Shown piece after piece: positions 1 to 10,939 of a stretch of 64,000 bases of DNA; position 1 is the stretch's first letter, and the number at the start of each line of letters is the position of its first letter. The stretch comes from Cylindrobasidium torrendii FP15055 ss-10. Lineage: Eukaryota; Basidiomycota; Agaricomycetes; Agaricales; Physalacriaceae. The position numbers and the translations under genes are program-made. Location of the stretch: NCBI GenBank assembly GCA_000934385.1, contig KN880499.1, positions 1 through 64,000 on the forward strand, read 5' to 3'. The notes beneath the pieces were generated by a model. The model made no database searches, was not told the DNA's origin, and saw only the letters and a list, made by a program, of their open reading frames with translations.

Positions 1-977
1 TGACATCAAGAAATGGCTAACCATGAAAGTTGAAGTTGACAACCAGAAACTTTGAAATTTGCGGCTGGCGCTATCCATCTGTAAACTTCCTCATTTTTAC
101 TTATACAGCTCATCGCTGCCGAAGCTCGAACGAACAGTATCGAGCCGTTGTTCAACATCAACCGCGACTTGTACCACACTACTATTGCCAAAACGAGTGC
201 TGAGTCCCGCCGTGTGCTCGTCAAGGGAAAGTCCAGCAACATCAGCTCGGGGTCTCTACCCGACGCGTCCTTTGGTACAGTCATCCGGGTCGACACCGCA
301 AGAACCGAACCCTCCGAAAACAATCGCGTCCTCGAAGTGACGGGGTCCCTCATTCACAGATTCGCACCGAGGATTGTGTCCAACGTCGCCCATCTGCTGC
401 AGTTCAACAACCCGGTCCACACATTGGGCGGTGATGGTATTTCGTTCGCTACTAGCACAGAAACCTACGAAACGGCCAAGTATCCTGGGCTGTTCAAGCA
501 AAACGTAATGGACGGTCGCAAGCATGGACCCTCCCCTCGTCCTCGGGACGAACCTAGTACGCCTGCTTCTTCATTTTTTTTGACCAATTCTGACTGTTTG
601 CAGTCCCAGTATTCACCGCTACGAAATCGTTCGATCCGTCGATGTATCACAAATATCCTACCCTTAAAGGATGTCTACACACTGGGGACTACATCTATGT
701 TTGTTTTTCGGTGCAAGGTTATATCGACAAACGCCAGACCCCCAACGTCCAGAAGGTCAAATTTAACGTGCTCTTCGCAGTACTGCTCGCCCGTCCAGGA
801 TCGAACAACGCGGATTCCGATGGTCTGGGACCAGTCTGTGACGACATGAAGGACGAGACACCCGTCGGTGTCACCGCCAATCATCCAATGAAGGATCTGC
901 GCCCAAACTTCCTTCAGCCAGATGAAGTCGCCGACAGCGACGACGAGGAATTCCCAAATACTGCACAAGCGTTCTGA
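1..977 (+). CDS. Unrecognised protein, 3' end only
   Basis: The gene enters from the left edge. Seen: an acceptor ending at about 109 opens a frame reading LIAAEARTNSIEPLF; it runs to a donor at about 514 (GACG|GTCGCA), an intron ends in TTTGCAG at about 603, and the next exon restores the frame as MDVPVFTATKSFDP and continues to TGA at 975-977. The C-terminus is acidic (VADSDDEEFPNTAQAF). There is no signal peptide, membrane span or motif I can name. The N-terminal part lies outside the window, so size and function are unknown. It could be a lineage-restricted gene like the rest of the first 13 kb. Confidence 0.55.
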
Positions 978-1312
978 CGGCCATTGTTATGTATATTCCG
1001 TCGTAGTATAGTCGTGTCTCTTGTAGGTTACTGGCTACGCTTGATTGTCGAGTACTGTTGCACGACTGGATATAGTTGCTTAATGCTAGATACTCTTGCT
1101 TACCGAGAACTGGCGCACGTATGCATTACCTATGAGTCTACAATCAAACATTGGCTGATATTGATTGGAATTGACCAGTACCTGACCCATTCGTGTCGCC
1201 TGCCTAGTTTTTCGTTCGCTTACATATTTTTGTCGTGAACGGATCGAACATTTTCTGCTCCGTGTCTACTACTTCTTCCTTTGACCCTCATCCATCCGAC
1301 ACCAGAACCTGA
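978..1312. other. Intergenic, 335 bp
   Basis: AT-richer spacer between the partial gene and the first F-box-like copy. A run of weak open frames is present but none has a start, splice signal or recognisable sequence. It must hold the terminator of the left gene and the promoter of the copy at 1313. No clear motif seen. Confidence 0.5.
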
Positions 1313-2468
1313 ATGGCCTTCACCTTGGTGTACACACGTCTCCCGCCAGAGATTCGTCGAGAAATCGACATATGGGCCTGTCTTATGCTCAAAGAAACTC
1401 TGGTCGAAGCTATTAAACGGCGAACAATAGAAGGACCTTTACCTGCCGCCCTGTACGCTTTCACGGGTACCCTGAAGTTGGATGTCATTTGACGAATCGT
1501 GCTGAGCCGTGTAGCTATCAAGACAGCAGCACACTTTGGATCGTTTCTTACAAGTTTGCCAACCGCACCGACAATTGGCTCCGCCGTCGTCAACCTCGCC
1601 ATTGACGGCTCTAATCATTGGTCGCACATGGACTGGAATCGCCTTGTCTCCGCGCGCAAGCATCTACATCGACTCAAGAGCATCAAATTGCGCCGAGTGG
1701 TAGTGGGCGAACATGGGATGGTCGCGCTCGCAAGTGGGCTCGAACACTTCGTTCTCGTGGGTTGTCGTGTGACATCCTCCAGCCTCTTGCTAGCAGTCGG
1801 CCATGTACGCTCCTTTGTCGGCAAGGGCAACGACATCATTATAAGTTCCGAAGGAGGCGAAGGAACGTTTGCTCTCACAAGGTTACTGCTTGTGGCAATG
1901 AGCGAACAAGAAAGCAACTTCTATTGTACTCTTCTTGCAAGGGTCGAATGGGTCGAATGCCTCATCGTACGAGGTATACAGAAAGGCTGGGTTTTGGGCG
2001 GTAGCTGGAGTACTGTCAAGTATTTTACTTGCCTGTTTGGTCTTCGTGCGTGTAATGTTGCCTCTATACGTTGTTCTGATGTCGCCCACAGCCAGGTACC
2101 CAATTGATCTCTCCACTGCCGCATTCGTTTCGCTGGGCACGTCTGACAATTGCCTGGACGTCGCGCTAGCGTACATTCCCAGGCAGACCACTGCGAGATT
2201 GGTAGTCGGTGTTGATGTCGCTGTCGGCACATCGCCTGACTGCTTCTGGCCTCTATGGTCCGCGTTGGACCTATGCTCATCTGCTGTTTCTATCTGCGTT
2301 GTCTTTCACTTACGAGGCCGAAGCATCCAAGAAGCCATGCTTGAGGAAGCTGACGGCTATCATCTGAAGCTGTGTGCCTCGAATGTCGTCGAAGGGGAGG
2401 AGTTGTGCGCGCGTGCCATGGTTGATGTATGTTTCAATGAGTCGTCCACTTTCTATCGGAGTGAATAA
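1313..2468 (+). pseudogene. F-box-like repeat-family copy A, interrupted by in-frame TGA
   Basis: Member of the local four-copy family (others at 2668, 4073, 8187). Exon 1 starts at ATG 1313 and reads TRLPPEIRREI near the N-terminus, the F-box-like helix, then the LRR-like middle and GWVLGGSW. The intron is 2046-2091 (C|GTGCGT...CACAG|CC, phase 1), and exon 2 carries VGVDVAVGTS, HLRGRS and a stop at 2466-2468. Joined length is 369 codons, as in copy B. Anomaly: codon 60 (1490-1492) is TGA where the aligned copies have Arg (DMFRQ, ELFRW), consistent with CGA to TGA. Everything downstream is intact, so the lesion looks recent, or the gene restarts at a later Met. Role inferred: substrate receptor of an SCF-type ubiquitin ligase; the F-box is weak. 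Confidence 0.7.
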
Positions 2469-2667
2469 CCTGTACGACTATCCAACATAATGCTCAACAA
2501 TCAAGGCATACGTCCCGATTACTGTCTATTATCGTAGGGCATCGGACTCAATTTGTATATTACTCAATCTGGTACTACTCAAATACACGCCTGTTACCAT
2601 TGTGGTATTCATCTACGTTGTCATAGTACATCGAGAGGTTCATGGCCATTGGCTGCATCTGTATAAT

Positions 2668-3825
2668 CTATGTGGTGGGGTTCCATCGTCTTACTTGTAT
2701 GTGTGCCCTGCGACACAACCTAACACCTCCGACTATGTTGGAGGCAGCTATGCTGTCTACCGTGCGCGCCAAAGATTCAACACGATCTTCGTCCGGGGTA
2801 CGGTCGCGTATGTGGAAGCACACCTCCACTTCCTGTGATTGACATTCGTCCAAGGCCTGCCACATGCCCTCGAGGTTGTCGGCTCTGCATCCGAACACGA
2901 TGTCTATGGAAAGATGCAACGTCGCACGGCTTCCTCCTCGAAGGAACGGTACGAGGTATGTTAGCTGGGATGTCGTGAGTGTGACATCTAGTGTCTCGAG
3001 CGCTTGGTGACTGATCCATTTCGCTGCTGTTAACTGTTAGCGTGCTGTTTTTTTTTTGGTTCAACACTTACGAGGTCCGTCGATGCATCTGAAATTTATG
3101 ACTGTAGACCAGTCCGATCCAAGTATCCAACCTTCGTCCATGCTGTCTACATCCAGTATCGTAACGGCCTTGACCAGGCACAAAGCGCGTCGGTAGACAT
3201 CTCTTTCATTGTCGCTCTTGGATGCCAGTACCAATTTGTTGAATGCAAACTCGCCCTCTATATTGTCGACTGGGCCCGTGAAGACATTCCATCTCGCCTC
3301 GAATGAACCAACTCCTCGTAGAGCATACGATAGTGTCCTGGTCGTCATTTGGCAGCGTCTCATGCGCAGAGACTTCAGGCCGCAGGTGACCGATTTCACA
3401 TATTGCCGACTGACGACTAGATCGTCCAGTGAGAGGAGTTGAAGGTTTAGCATGCACTTGCGCGCATTGGCGAACGCTCGCCAGTCAAGAGACATTGTCT
3501 CGCCGTCTAGGGTGATCTCAACTACTGATGTAGCAACTTGCCGTGTGTCGACAACTTTGCGCAGGAAGGATGCCATATGTTGCGTGTCATCGATGTAGAT
3601 TCTGTGTAGGACCGCGCGGCGCACTAGGCGAGCCCCGAATGCCCATAGGTAGTTGTTGAACATTGCAGCCGCCGCTGTGCCCGTGAACTGTGGATGATGG
3701 ACTTGGGAGAGAAGTGACTTGTGAAGCAATACGATGGTCCAGTCGATGATCTCGAGTTTTACGTCGTCTGGCAGGCCACTGTATAGCTGCGCCAGTGTCC
3801 TCTGTTGATGGTCGACGATGTCCAT
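2668..3825 (-). CDS. F-box-like repeat-family copy B
   Basis: Two exons: 3825-3072 and 3023-2668, split by a phase-1 intron (CCTC|GTAAGT ... CAGCAG|CG) at the same place as in copies A, C and D. The joined product is 369 aa. N-terminus: YSGLPDDVKLEIIDW, matching the LP-x-E/D-x(3)-I pattern of F-box starts. Middle: leucine-rich strand-helix units. Then GWILGSDW just before the intron. C-terminal exon: IDIVFGCRADN, WQALDE, IRDRTPDED and RLCRRAHIQV. An in-frame ATG at 3912 would add 29 residues; I chose 3825 because family similarity starts just after it. It is convergent with copy A, with 199 bp between the two stop codons. Function not known; a ligase adaptor is an inference from the F-box-like start. 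Confidence 0.75.
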
Positions 3826-4072
3826 GGTGTGTTGGTGGTTAGAGGTAGAAGGGTGACGGGCCCCTGTATGTGTGCGGAACTCATTACACCCGGACGTAGT
3901 TTTTTCATCCATTCTTCAGCCATTCATGGTAGTTTGTCGTCTTGTAGTTATGCACAGAGCCGAACAGGAAGTTATGTGCATTGGTACTCGAGTGTATTTT
4001 GGGGCATTGGATCTTTGACATATGAAGGACAAATTCGTGTAGTTTGGTGTCATAGACGTTATACTACAGTAC

Positions 4073-5252
4073 CTATTCGTTACGATACTCGAGAGGCATC
4101 ATTGTTCTGTATACTTGTATGTTCGCGTCTGGGCAAAGGAGCATATCCCCTTGTCGGTTGGAGGTGCGTAACAGTGGAATGTAATCATTCTGGTTCTCCA
4201 TCTCTATTTGGCCAGGTGTGCGTCCTCCGACGTTGAATTTGACGCGAACAGACGCGTGTGAGAGCTGATTAAGGGCTTGCCAGATGGGTGCAAGCATTTC
4301 TGGGGCAGTGCCAAAGCCGACGTCGATACCGATGGTGATTTTCTTGTCATAGCCTCGCGGAATTAAGGTAATAAGGTGGTGCATGACAGTGTCAGAGCCA
4401 CCTAAAGTTATGTGCCTCATAGTTGAAGTCGACCCGATTTGACGCGCTAAATTATAAGTGAATGTACTGAGCGACAAGTGAATACCACATACGAAGACCA
4501 TATGCGCATAGCATTGCTTGAACGCCGTCCCAACCACCTCCTAGTTGCCATCCCGCTTTTACGCCGCGTACTACGAGTGAACTAACACTGTGAATGTACG
4601 AAAGTATCGTTGCGTAGAGGGACGACTCGGAATCTGAATTGGCTATGAGGCGGATCGACTGCTTGTGCAAGTACTGGGTTAAAGTTATGTGCGTGTTGAG
4701 ATACGTGTTGTGTTTGGCCCTGACCGAGGGAACGATGGTCATCGCAACTGTCAGTACGCCTGTTGTTAAAGTACAACGCTCGTAACATATAGTCTTCAGG
4801 CCTTGTGCCACAGCGATAGCGTCGGTTTCGCCAACGTCCAAATCGATAAGGGATAGAGATGTGAGTCGGCGTATCCGCTTGCGCGCTTCCACGAAGGATG
4901 TCCAGTCGAACTGGCCATGGAGCCCGTGACCTCGGAGGGTCAGGCATGTGAGCCCGAGAGCAACCCCTGGTTTCTCGCGGACGGATTGGAGAAAAAATGT
5001 GTATAAGGTGCCGTCCTCGATGGCGACCCTGTCGAGTACATGCTGCCGGAACATATCCAGTTTGAAGGCCAGGGCATATTCGTACATTGCAGACGAAAGA
5101 GTGCCTTTGCGCAAGCCATAAAGCAGCTCCTTGGTTAGATCTTGCTCCAGGCTTTGAATAGCCGTCTTCATTATCTTATGGCGAAGCTCATCGGGTAGTG
5201 CAGAATATCTCGCAGTGACCTTTTTCTGCACACCGCGAGTCAGGTATGGCAT
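4073..5252 (-). CDS. F-box-like repeat-family copy C
   Basis: Exons 5252-4493 and 4446-4073 with a 46-nt phase-1 intron (CTTC|GTATGT ... TTTAG|CG). Product 377 aa. N-terminus has YSALPDELRHKIMKT; next KLDMFRQHVLDRVAIED, the segment that gives the alignment across the TGA of copy A. The middle is LRR-like (LTSLSLIDLDVGE, TICYERCTLTTG). GWQLGGGWDGV precedes the intron. The second exon has IGIDVGFGTAPEM, WQALNQL, VGGRTPGQ and LLCPDANIQV. Same strand as B and D. No signal peptide or membrane span. It looks intact. Role unknown; likely the same as B and D but with a different ligand surface, since the middle repeats differ most. Confidence 0.78.
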
Positions 5253-5881
5253 GGGTTATATCTAAGGGTTGTGGTTGTGGGACGCCTCTGTCTGAAATTT
5301 TAGACTTATATCATGCCATCACCACCAAGTTACATGCCTTGTTGCCTTGTAAGTCCAATTTTGTTGAACACGCGTAAGTGAGGCGGCGAAAATACCCGGT
5401 GACTGAAGCGTCAGGTAAATCAACGCGTCTTCTTCCTGATAAGGACGTCGTAGCTCGTGTGTAACATTGATTCCCAATTTATGTCCAGTCTTCTTTGCAC
5501 GTGGCATTGATCGGCACCACGCTAAGTTATTGAAGTGGGCACTGGCTAGAGTGGTAAGGTAAATCGTTATTACGCCCTCCTTCAATGACTGTTGAAGCTC
5601 ACTGCGCACACGGGTTTTAAGTTTAGAAGGGACACAGCTTTGTGCACCAATGTACCAGTTCTTGTCCGCTTCTATACACTCGTAGCGACTTGGTGTGATG
5701 AACTCATACTGCGGTGAAATCGGTGGTATTCACAGAGTAAATGGAACTAAATACAGTTGCCCGCGGTCTATGATTTATATATCGATGTCTGGGGGAACAG
5801 CCCTCGCGATTTAGACCCTATGAATGTCCTTGTTTAGCGAGCCACTCTTGCCTCCTGCCATCACCATCATCCTAGCCCCCA
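5253..5881. other. Intergenic, 629 bp
   Basis: Divergent spacer between copy C (minus) and the F-box gene at 5882 (plus), so it should carry both promoters. A 96-codon minus-strand frame at 5319-5609 has no family similarity and no splice context. A TATA-like TTATATATCG lies near 5771. Nothing else recognised. Confidence 0.45.
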
Positions 5882-7226
5882 ATGGCTTCGGCTGAAATCT
5901 TGCCCAAGGCATGTCACCCGGGAAACAAGTTCAAGTCCTGCCTCAATGGGGTATCCGACGATAGCTCAACCTCGACACTGGCTTCAGAAATGCCTAACGA
6001 GCTAATCGACCTCGTAGTGGACAACCTAGTGAACGACGACGGCCACCTCTCCTGTCCCCTGGCAGGCCATCTGGGACCCATAGACAGATGTCCCGAGGAC
6101 TACAACACGCCCACAACCCGGCTGAGGAACCTATCCTTGGTGTCCCCGACTTGGAGAAAAAAAATGGTCCCTTTCATCTACTCGTGTGTCGTGTTCAAGT
6201 TCAATCCCTTGGACGAGGCAGGCTGCGCGCAACAACTCGACATCGTTGCGCACAATCATGGGTACAAAAAGTTCGTCAAAACAGTGATCTTCCACGACTT
6301 TGGCCACCACAATCTGTCCGACAAGTTGGCGTACTTGTTCGACACCATAGTCGTACAAGCGCCCTCTACTCTGTCTTCCCTCGTTTTCATAGACTGCGCA
6401 ATTACTATCAGCACCACTCGTCACTTCGAGGATATTTCGCAAGTCCGAAAGGTTGCCTTAATTAATTGCGCAATAACGACCGAGGGTCTGAGACGTTTGT
6501 CGGGCCGTCTACAAGCAGGAGGGGAGTTGGTTCTAGACGATATTTTCATACTGCCTGCACAGTATGTCGGACCGATGCTGGCGGGTTCGATGCTTCAGCC
6601 TGTGACGCTGGTTATGCGCAACTTGTCGGCCATTGTTACACGGGCAAACTCCTTCGAGTCTTTTTTGGGGTCATGGCGAGTAGACTCCTTAAAAGTGCAA
6701 CTTTGCCAACCCGATTGTCTGGCGTCAGAAGTAGCCGGTGCTATGGCGTCGACGATCCGTTCATTTACATATGAATGCCATGGTGTGTAGTTCACATGTC
6801 TGGCAGGTAGTGGCCTTAACCTCCTTAGACTCCTTCACTCCTCCGTTCTGCCTCGACGACCTTACTCAAGTACGCGAACTGTGCCTTGCGCTGCCGTCCA
6901 GTGCCCTGGGAGGCTTATTCGACTGGATACTGTCGGTCGAGAACTCTTGTGTTGCAGACATTACCATTAATTTCGCATCGTTCGAGGGGACGCACGAAAC
7001 AGACTTCGCCGTGTGGACAGGGATTGTCAGGGCGCTACAACCGGCCTGCTTCCCAAAACTTACAAGTGTTCGATTGCGGTGGTGTGTAGACCCAACCATA
7101 GAAGCTTGGGCTAAGAGCCGTATTCCCGCATTGTCAACATCCCTCGAGCGTGATGTGGCAGATTGCGTTGTCGACGTATTTACAGACAACTCAAGGTCGT
7201 TCTGTCCCCGACGCTGGCTGTATTGA
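5882..7226 (+). CDS. F-box/LRR-like protein, different family
   Basis: Start ATG at 5882. Exon 1 runs to 6782; the 46-nt intron 6783-6828 (CATG|GTGTGT ... CTTAG|AC) restores the frame as CHDSFTPPFCLDD; exon 2 ends at 7226. Product 432 aa. Near residues 37-90 an F-box-like unit is visible: EMPNELIDLVVDNL followed by LRNLSLVSPTWRKKMVPFI, the classic fungal F-box layout (MP-x-E-[LI]-x(2)-[IV] ... L-x(2)-[LV]-[SC]-x(4)-[PR]). Leucine-rich segments follow (SSLVFIDCAITIS, RKVALINCAITTEG). It lacks the GW-x-L-G signature and C-terminal module of copies A-D, so it is a separate family. Likely role by family: Skp1-binding substrate receptor. The target is unknown. Confidence 0.75.
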
Positions 7227-7297
7227 TTATGCATGAATTGTGTAACATATACGCTCCTGGCTTTGATGCTGGGATTGGTGGTGTAGGCGCTCGTACA

Positions 7298-7996
7298 TCA
7301 CATTTGTATAAAATCAAACGTATCCAATGCGACCAGCCACCTGCGTCTGCGTTCTTCTCCTGTTTGTCTGCCGAAGACGACATCAACAACACCGGCTAGT
7401 GCCTTTTGAGGTATGGGTGCGCGTAAGATAGGTTCATCACATTTTGGGCAATAGTACTCGACAGGGTTGCCTGCGATGTCGCCCCCGCACATCCGCCAAT
7501 GTTTGCTTTCCTGCTGTTCCAGGTTAAGGGCCAGACATTGAATACAGATAATATGAGCGCATTTGTTGATTCTAACGACGTGTTAGGAATTGTATGTATT
7601 GTTGTGTCCACGTACTGGAAGGCATCATAATTGGGCAGACGACACGACGGGCATTTGAGGAGGTCGATTAACCGGTCTACCTGAGCACGCGTATCAATTA
7701 GCCAACGCTTGTCGGTTCTGTGTTATGTCCAACCTTATGCACTTTATGCTGATTGCGAATGTGCGCGAGTAATTGTTGGCGTAACTGAGTTAGGTGAGTA
7801 AATATATGTGAGTTGGTGGTCGAGTGCAACCTGCTGATTTTTTTGTGAAAAAAAGGCATTGTCCAAGTTTAGTCTGGTGTTCTCGTCCCGCAGGCTTGTG
7901 ATCTGAGGAATGAGTAAACAACTCTCATGTATACTACCAGCATACCAGCCTGTTTGTCGATGGCGTGATTTCTTCGACGTCGCTGTCTTCCGACAT
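7298..7996 (-). CDS. Small RING-finger protein, multi-exon
   Basis: No single frame shows this gene; it is assembled from exons. ATG at 7996 gives MSEDSDVEEITPSTNRL; a donor GTATGC follows. Exons at about 7680-7616 (VDRLIDLLKCPSC) and 7571-7298 (INKCAHIICIQCL ... YYCPKCDEP) join cleanly through a 44-nt intron. Together they give C-x2-C-x12-C-x-H-x2-C-x2-C ... C-x2-C, a C3HC4 RING. A coiled-coil-like stretch (LRQQLLAHIRNQHKVHK) precedes it. The second exon is uncertain: the most coil-like frame (ITSLRDENTRLNLDN) shifts by one base at the T6 run near 7850, while an alternative acceptor (ACAAG|CC) keeps the frame. By family, an E3 ubiquitin ligase. It sits inside the F-box cluster. Confidence 0.6.
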
Positions 7997-8186
7997 GGTT
8001 GTCGATTGTGTCGATGTTGGATTCACGGCCGATAAAACATATCCGCATGTTACCGGATCAAATGTTATTGTGTTCGGGTATGTCGGCCCTGCAGTATAAT
8101 CAACGCCGGATCAACAGCTTTAATTTTGTTTCGAGTATAGCGTCCGATGGTTTGAATAAAGGGTTACTGTAGTAGAAACACGGTAG

Positions 8187-9376
8187 CTAGTATGTGCAAT
8201 ATCTATCGCGGCAATGGCAACGCCTGACTTCAATGTCTGCCAAAGGGCAAAGTATATCGCCACCAATTTTGTTCGACTCCGCTAACAAGTCTTCTAGATG
8301 CTCGCTGTGCTCTTTGATTTCCTGCTCTGCAGAACGTCCGCGTAACATAAACACGACATCGAGCACTTCAGAACATGGCGACCGATGAAGTTTTTCCCAG
8401 AATGCTTGGTAGCTATTTGCGGATGTTCCGACACTGACCTCGACAGTAATCGCCATGCTCCCGCTGTACTCGACGGGAAAGATTGCGAGGAAGTGTGCCA
8501 TCCAGGTGTCGCGTATGACGATGGTCAACCGGCGTAGTCTGGGATGGATGATGAAATGTTTGGCTGGACAAGTCAGTGGGACAGCGGACGTGCATGTAAA
8601 GACTCACGGAGTCCATGTACGGCCTTCAGAGTCTCCATTGTTGTCCACCATCCACGCAGATCCCACGCCCCCTTCACGCCGTAAACCGTCAACCGTTTGA
8701 CCCGCTGGACATGCGACAATACGAGCCGATAGACAGTGCTCTCTTTGCTTGATGACGCCGAGAACACCAAGCGGTCGGTTTTTATGGGCCCAGAGAAATG
8801 CGTGTCGGTCTCTGTGAAGGTATTCCTCTGGGAAAGTACAGACGGCACCACATTGATAGCTGTAACAAGGGCTGCAGGTGAAAGAGTGCATCGCTGGATG
8901 TTTAGGCAAGTCAGCCCTTCGATGAGACCACGCAAGATGCTTCTGTCGAGTTGGAGTCGCATGAGCGTGAGTATCTTGAGGCGGGGCATGTGCGTCCGTG
9001 CAATCAAGAGTGCTGCCCAATCGAGAGTGCCTCCCATTAATCGTCCATGCAAGGTAAGGCGAACCACCGCGGCGCCAACAAATGGGACCGTCGGTACGGA
9101 CATCAAGAACGAGTTGAGGCGATTGGTGTCGCTGAGCGATACGCTGTCGAGGACAATCCACCGGAACAATTCAAGGTCAAAAACCTCTACGTAGTCGTAC
9201 ATAGCGTCGGCCACGGTCGTTTGCGAGAAGTTCAGCTCGATGGACTCTTTGAGCCATGCTTTGAGAGCATGAATCGAAAGTATCATAATCTCGCGCTTGA
9301 CTTCGGGCGAGAGCATATGATAGAGCTCGCCCGACCTATAAGTAAAGTCTGTGTTGCGATGGACGGCCGTGGTCAT
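8187..9376 (-). CDS. F-box-like repeat-family copy D
   Basis: Exons 9376-8608 and 8563-8187, phase-1 intron (CTCC|GTGAGT ... GTCCAG|CC) at the family position. Product 381 aa. I start at the ATG at 9376 (MTTAVHRNTDF); the frame is open further upstream but without an ATG close to the similarity. N-terminus YHMLSPEVKREIMIL, then FDLELFRWIVLDSVSLSD, LRR-like middle (KILTLMRLQLDRS, CLNIQRCTLSPAA), and AWDLRGWW, a diverged version of the GW-x-L-G-x-W motif. The second exon has ITVEVSVGTSANS, FMLRGRSAEQE and DILCPLADIEV. It is the most distant of the four copies. Cys-rich end (RCHCRDRYC). Function unknown. Confidence 0.75.
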
Positions 9377-9810
9377 GGTGGATAGGACAAGGATGTCCAG
9401 ACAAATGTAATCGAAAATTGTATATTTCCGATTGCCGTGTCTTACAGATCGGGACATTGCGCTGCTTCCGGGGAAAATGGTTGCCAGCTGAGTTGCCATA
9501 CAATCTCGTAGAGTTTTGATTTTTGAAAGCCCGTGGGAAGGTTGCTATATACTTCAACAGCTTGTCCTACAGTAACAGTGGATAGGGCGCGCTTCTAGTT
9601 TGCGCGTGTCTAAGTATCGAGGACGGTACGTGGTCGAAGCCCTGGTGGATAGGCGCATTCTATGTAGGAACCTGCACTACCAATGATTGATACACTTAAA
9701 GGATACGGTCCGTTGCCGTATCTTTCCATGTCCCCACAGATGCGCGCGAGTGCGTATGGCGAGCTAAAGTAGATGAGCAACGGCATCCTTTGAGGTATAT
9801 GACCGACGTA
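9377..9810. other. Intergenic, 434 bp
   Basis: Upstream region of copy D and downstream region of the gene ending at 9811, both minus strand. No coding continuity, repeat or motif was found. Confidence 0.45.
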
Positions 9811-10841
9811 CTAATCGTGGGTGTGATAGTACAAATAATGAGCCTCGTTGATAGCTAGATAGGACAGGACATTGGCAATAGAAGCCCAGTCTTGCACGGT
9901 TGGTTCTTCGCCCTTGAAGATGATGGTGATACTTTGTAGCGAATGAGGAAGGGCATTGCGCAACAGTGCCATCCGGTCGCGCTCCCATGAAATGGTGATG
10001 TGAGTAAGGGCGGTGAACTCCTGGAAGAAGTGGCCTGGTATTTTGCGGATATCTTGAGAACGTTAGCCCGTACACAATAGACAGAAAAGGTAGACCAACC
10101 TCGAAGAGTGATAGTCGCTTTGCGGAGGGTGGACTTGCACGTAGAAACCCATCTGGGTAAACCTGCACAGTCTACAGATATAACGACTTCCTGTATGGTC
10201 GCCGGATTGACAGCGTGTACTCTTGTGTGCAAGTGTTGTTCGCCTTGCTCGCCCGGTAATAGGCACAGATACTTCACACTTGGTAGGGCGCACGACTGTC
10301 CCCACAGGCCTTGTTGCGAAACCAGTAAAGGCGCGACTAGCAGGAAGCCGTCCAGGGTGAGGGTATTGATGATTGACAGTATGTCTTTTGTGAGGGTGCA
10401 GTGGTCGAGGGTGAGGTTGGTTGCTCGTACGCATAACGCCTTGAACTGTAGCAGTGGAATACGATGAATAGGAATATCTTGGATGGTGATGTTAATCTGG
10501 TCGGGAATCAAGGACGATGTTGCTTGAAGATGATGCCATTCGATAGGGTCGCGTATGCCTTGAACGATGAGTTCTTGAACATGGGATAGGCAAGAAAGAT
10601 CGTCGCGTAGTAAGTTGAGCATGGCACTGGGCAACCGCCTTTCTGATAATACGATTTTTGACATATAGTAAGGCCGGACGTGTTCTAGCATTTGGGAACA
10701 CGACACGGCGAGGGGGTACAGAGCGAGGACATCTAGTGTACCGTCCGCGTTAGTGCAAGCAAATGCTGTATGTTGAGCGATTGCGAATAGGACTTCGTCT
10801 TCCGCGAATTGGAGGTAGATTCTGTTAGCTCCGGGGCTCAT
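9811..10841 (-). CDS. F-box/LRR-like protein, third type
   Basis: ATG at 10841; exon 1 ends at 10100 and exon 2 runs 10052-9811 after a 46-nt phase-1 intron (CGAG|GTTGGT ... TCAAG|AT). The join reads TITLRDIRKIPGHFFQEF. Product 327 aa. The start (LQFAEDEVLFAIAQHT ... LDVLALYPLAVSCSQMLEHV) resembles fungal F-box-like openings in which the box is followed by a Cys/Leu-rich second helix. LRR-like units follow (NLTLDHCTLTKDILS). The second exon ends NEAHYLYYHTHD. No GW-x-L-G motif, so not a copy of A-D. The repeated phase-1 introns near the 3' end in this cluster suggest a common gene plan. Target unknown. Confidence 0.65.
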
Positions 10842-10939
10842 GGTGACTGTGGGTGCTTAAGTTTTTGGTTTGATCGCGCTGGCTCGGTCTAGTCGATCAC
10901 ATTGAGAATAATATTGCTGTACATAAGGTATTTGTGTTA

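Noticed and set aside
1490..1492. TGA in copy A as selenocysteine
   Set aside because: Aligned copies have Arg, not Cys, and most higher fungi lack the selenocysteine machinery; no SECIS-like hairpin was sought with success.
5319..5609. 96-codon minus-strand frame between copy C and the next F-box gene
   Set aside because: Shares none of the family motifs and has no splice partners.
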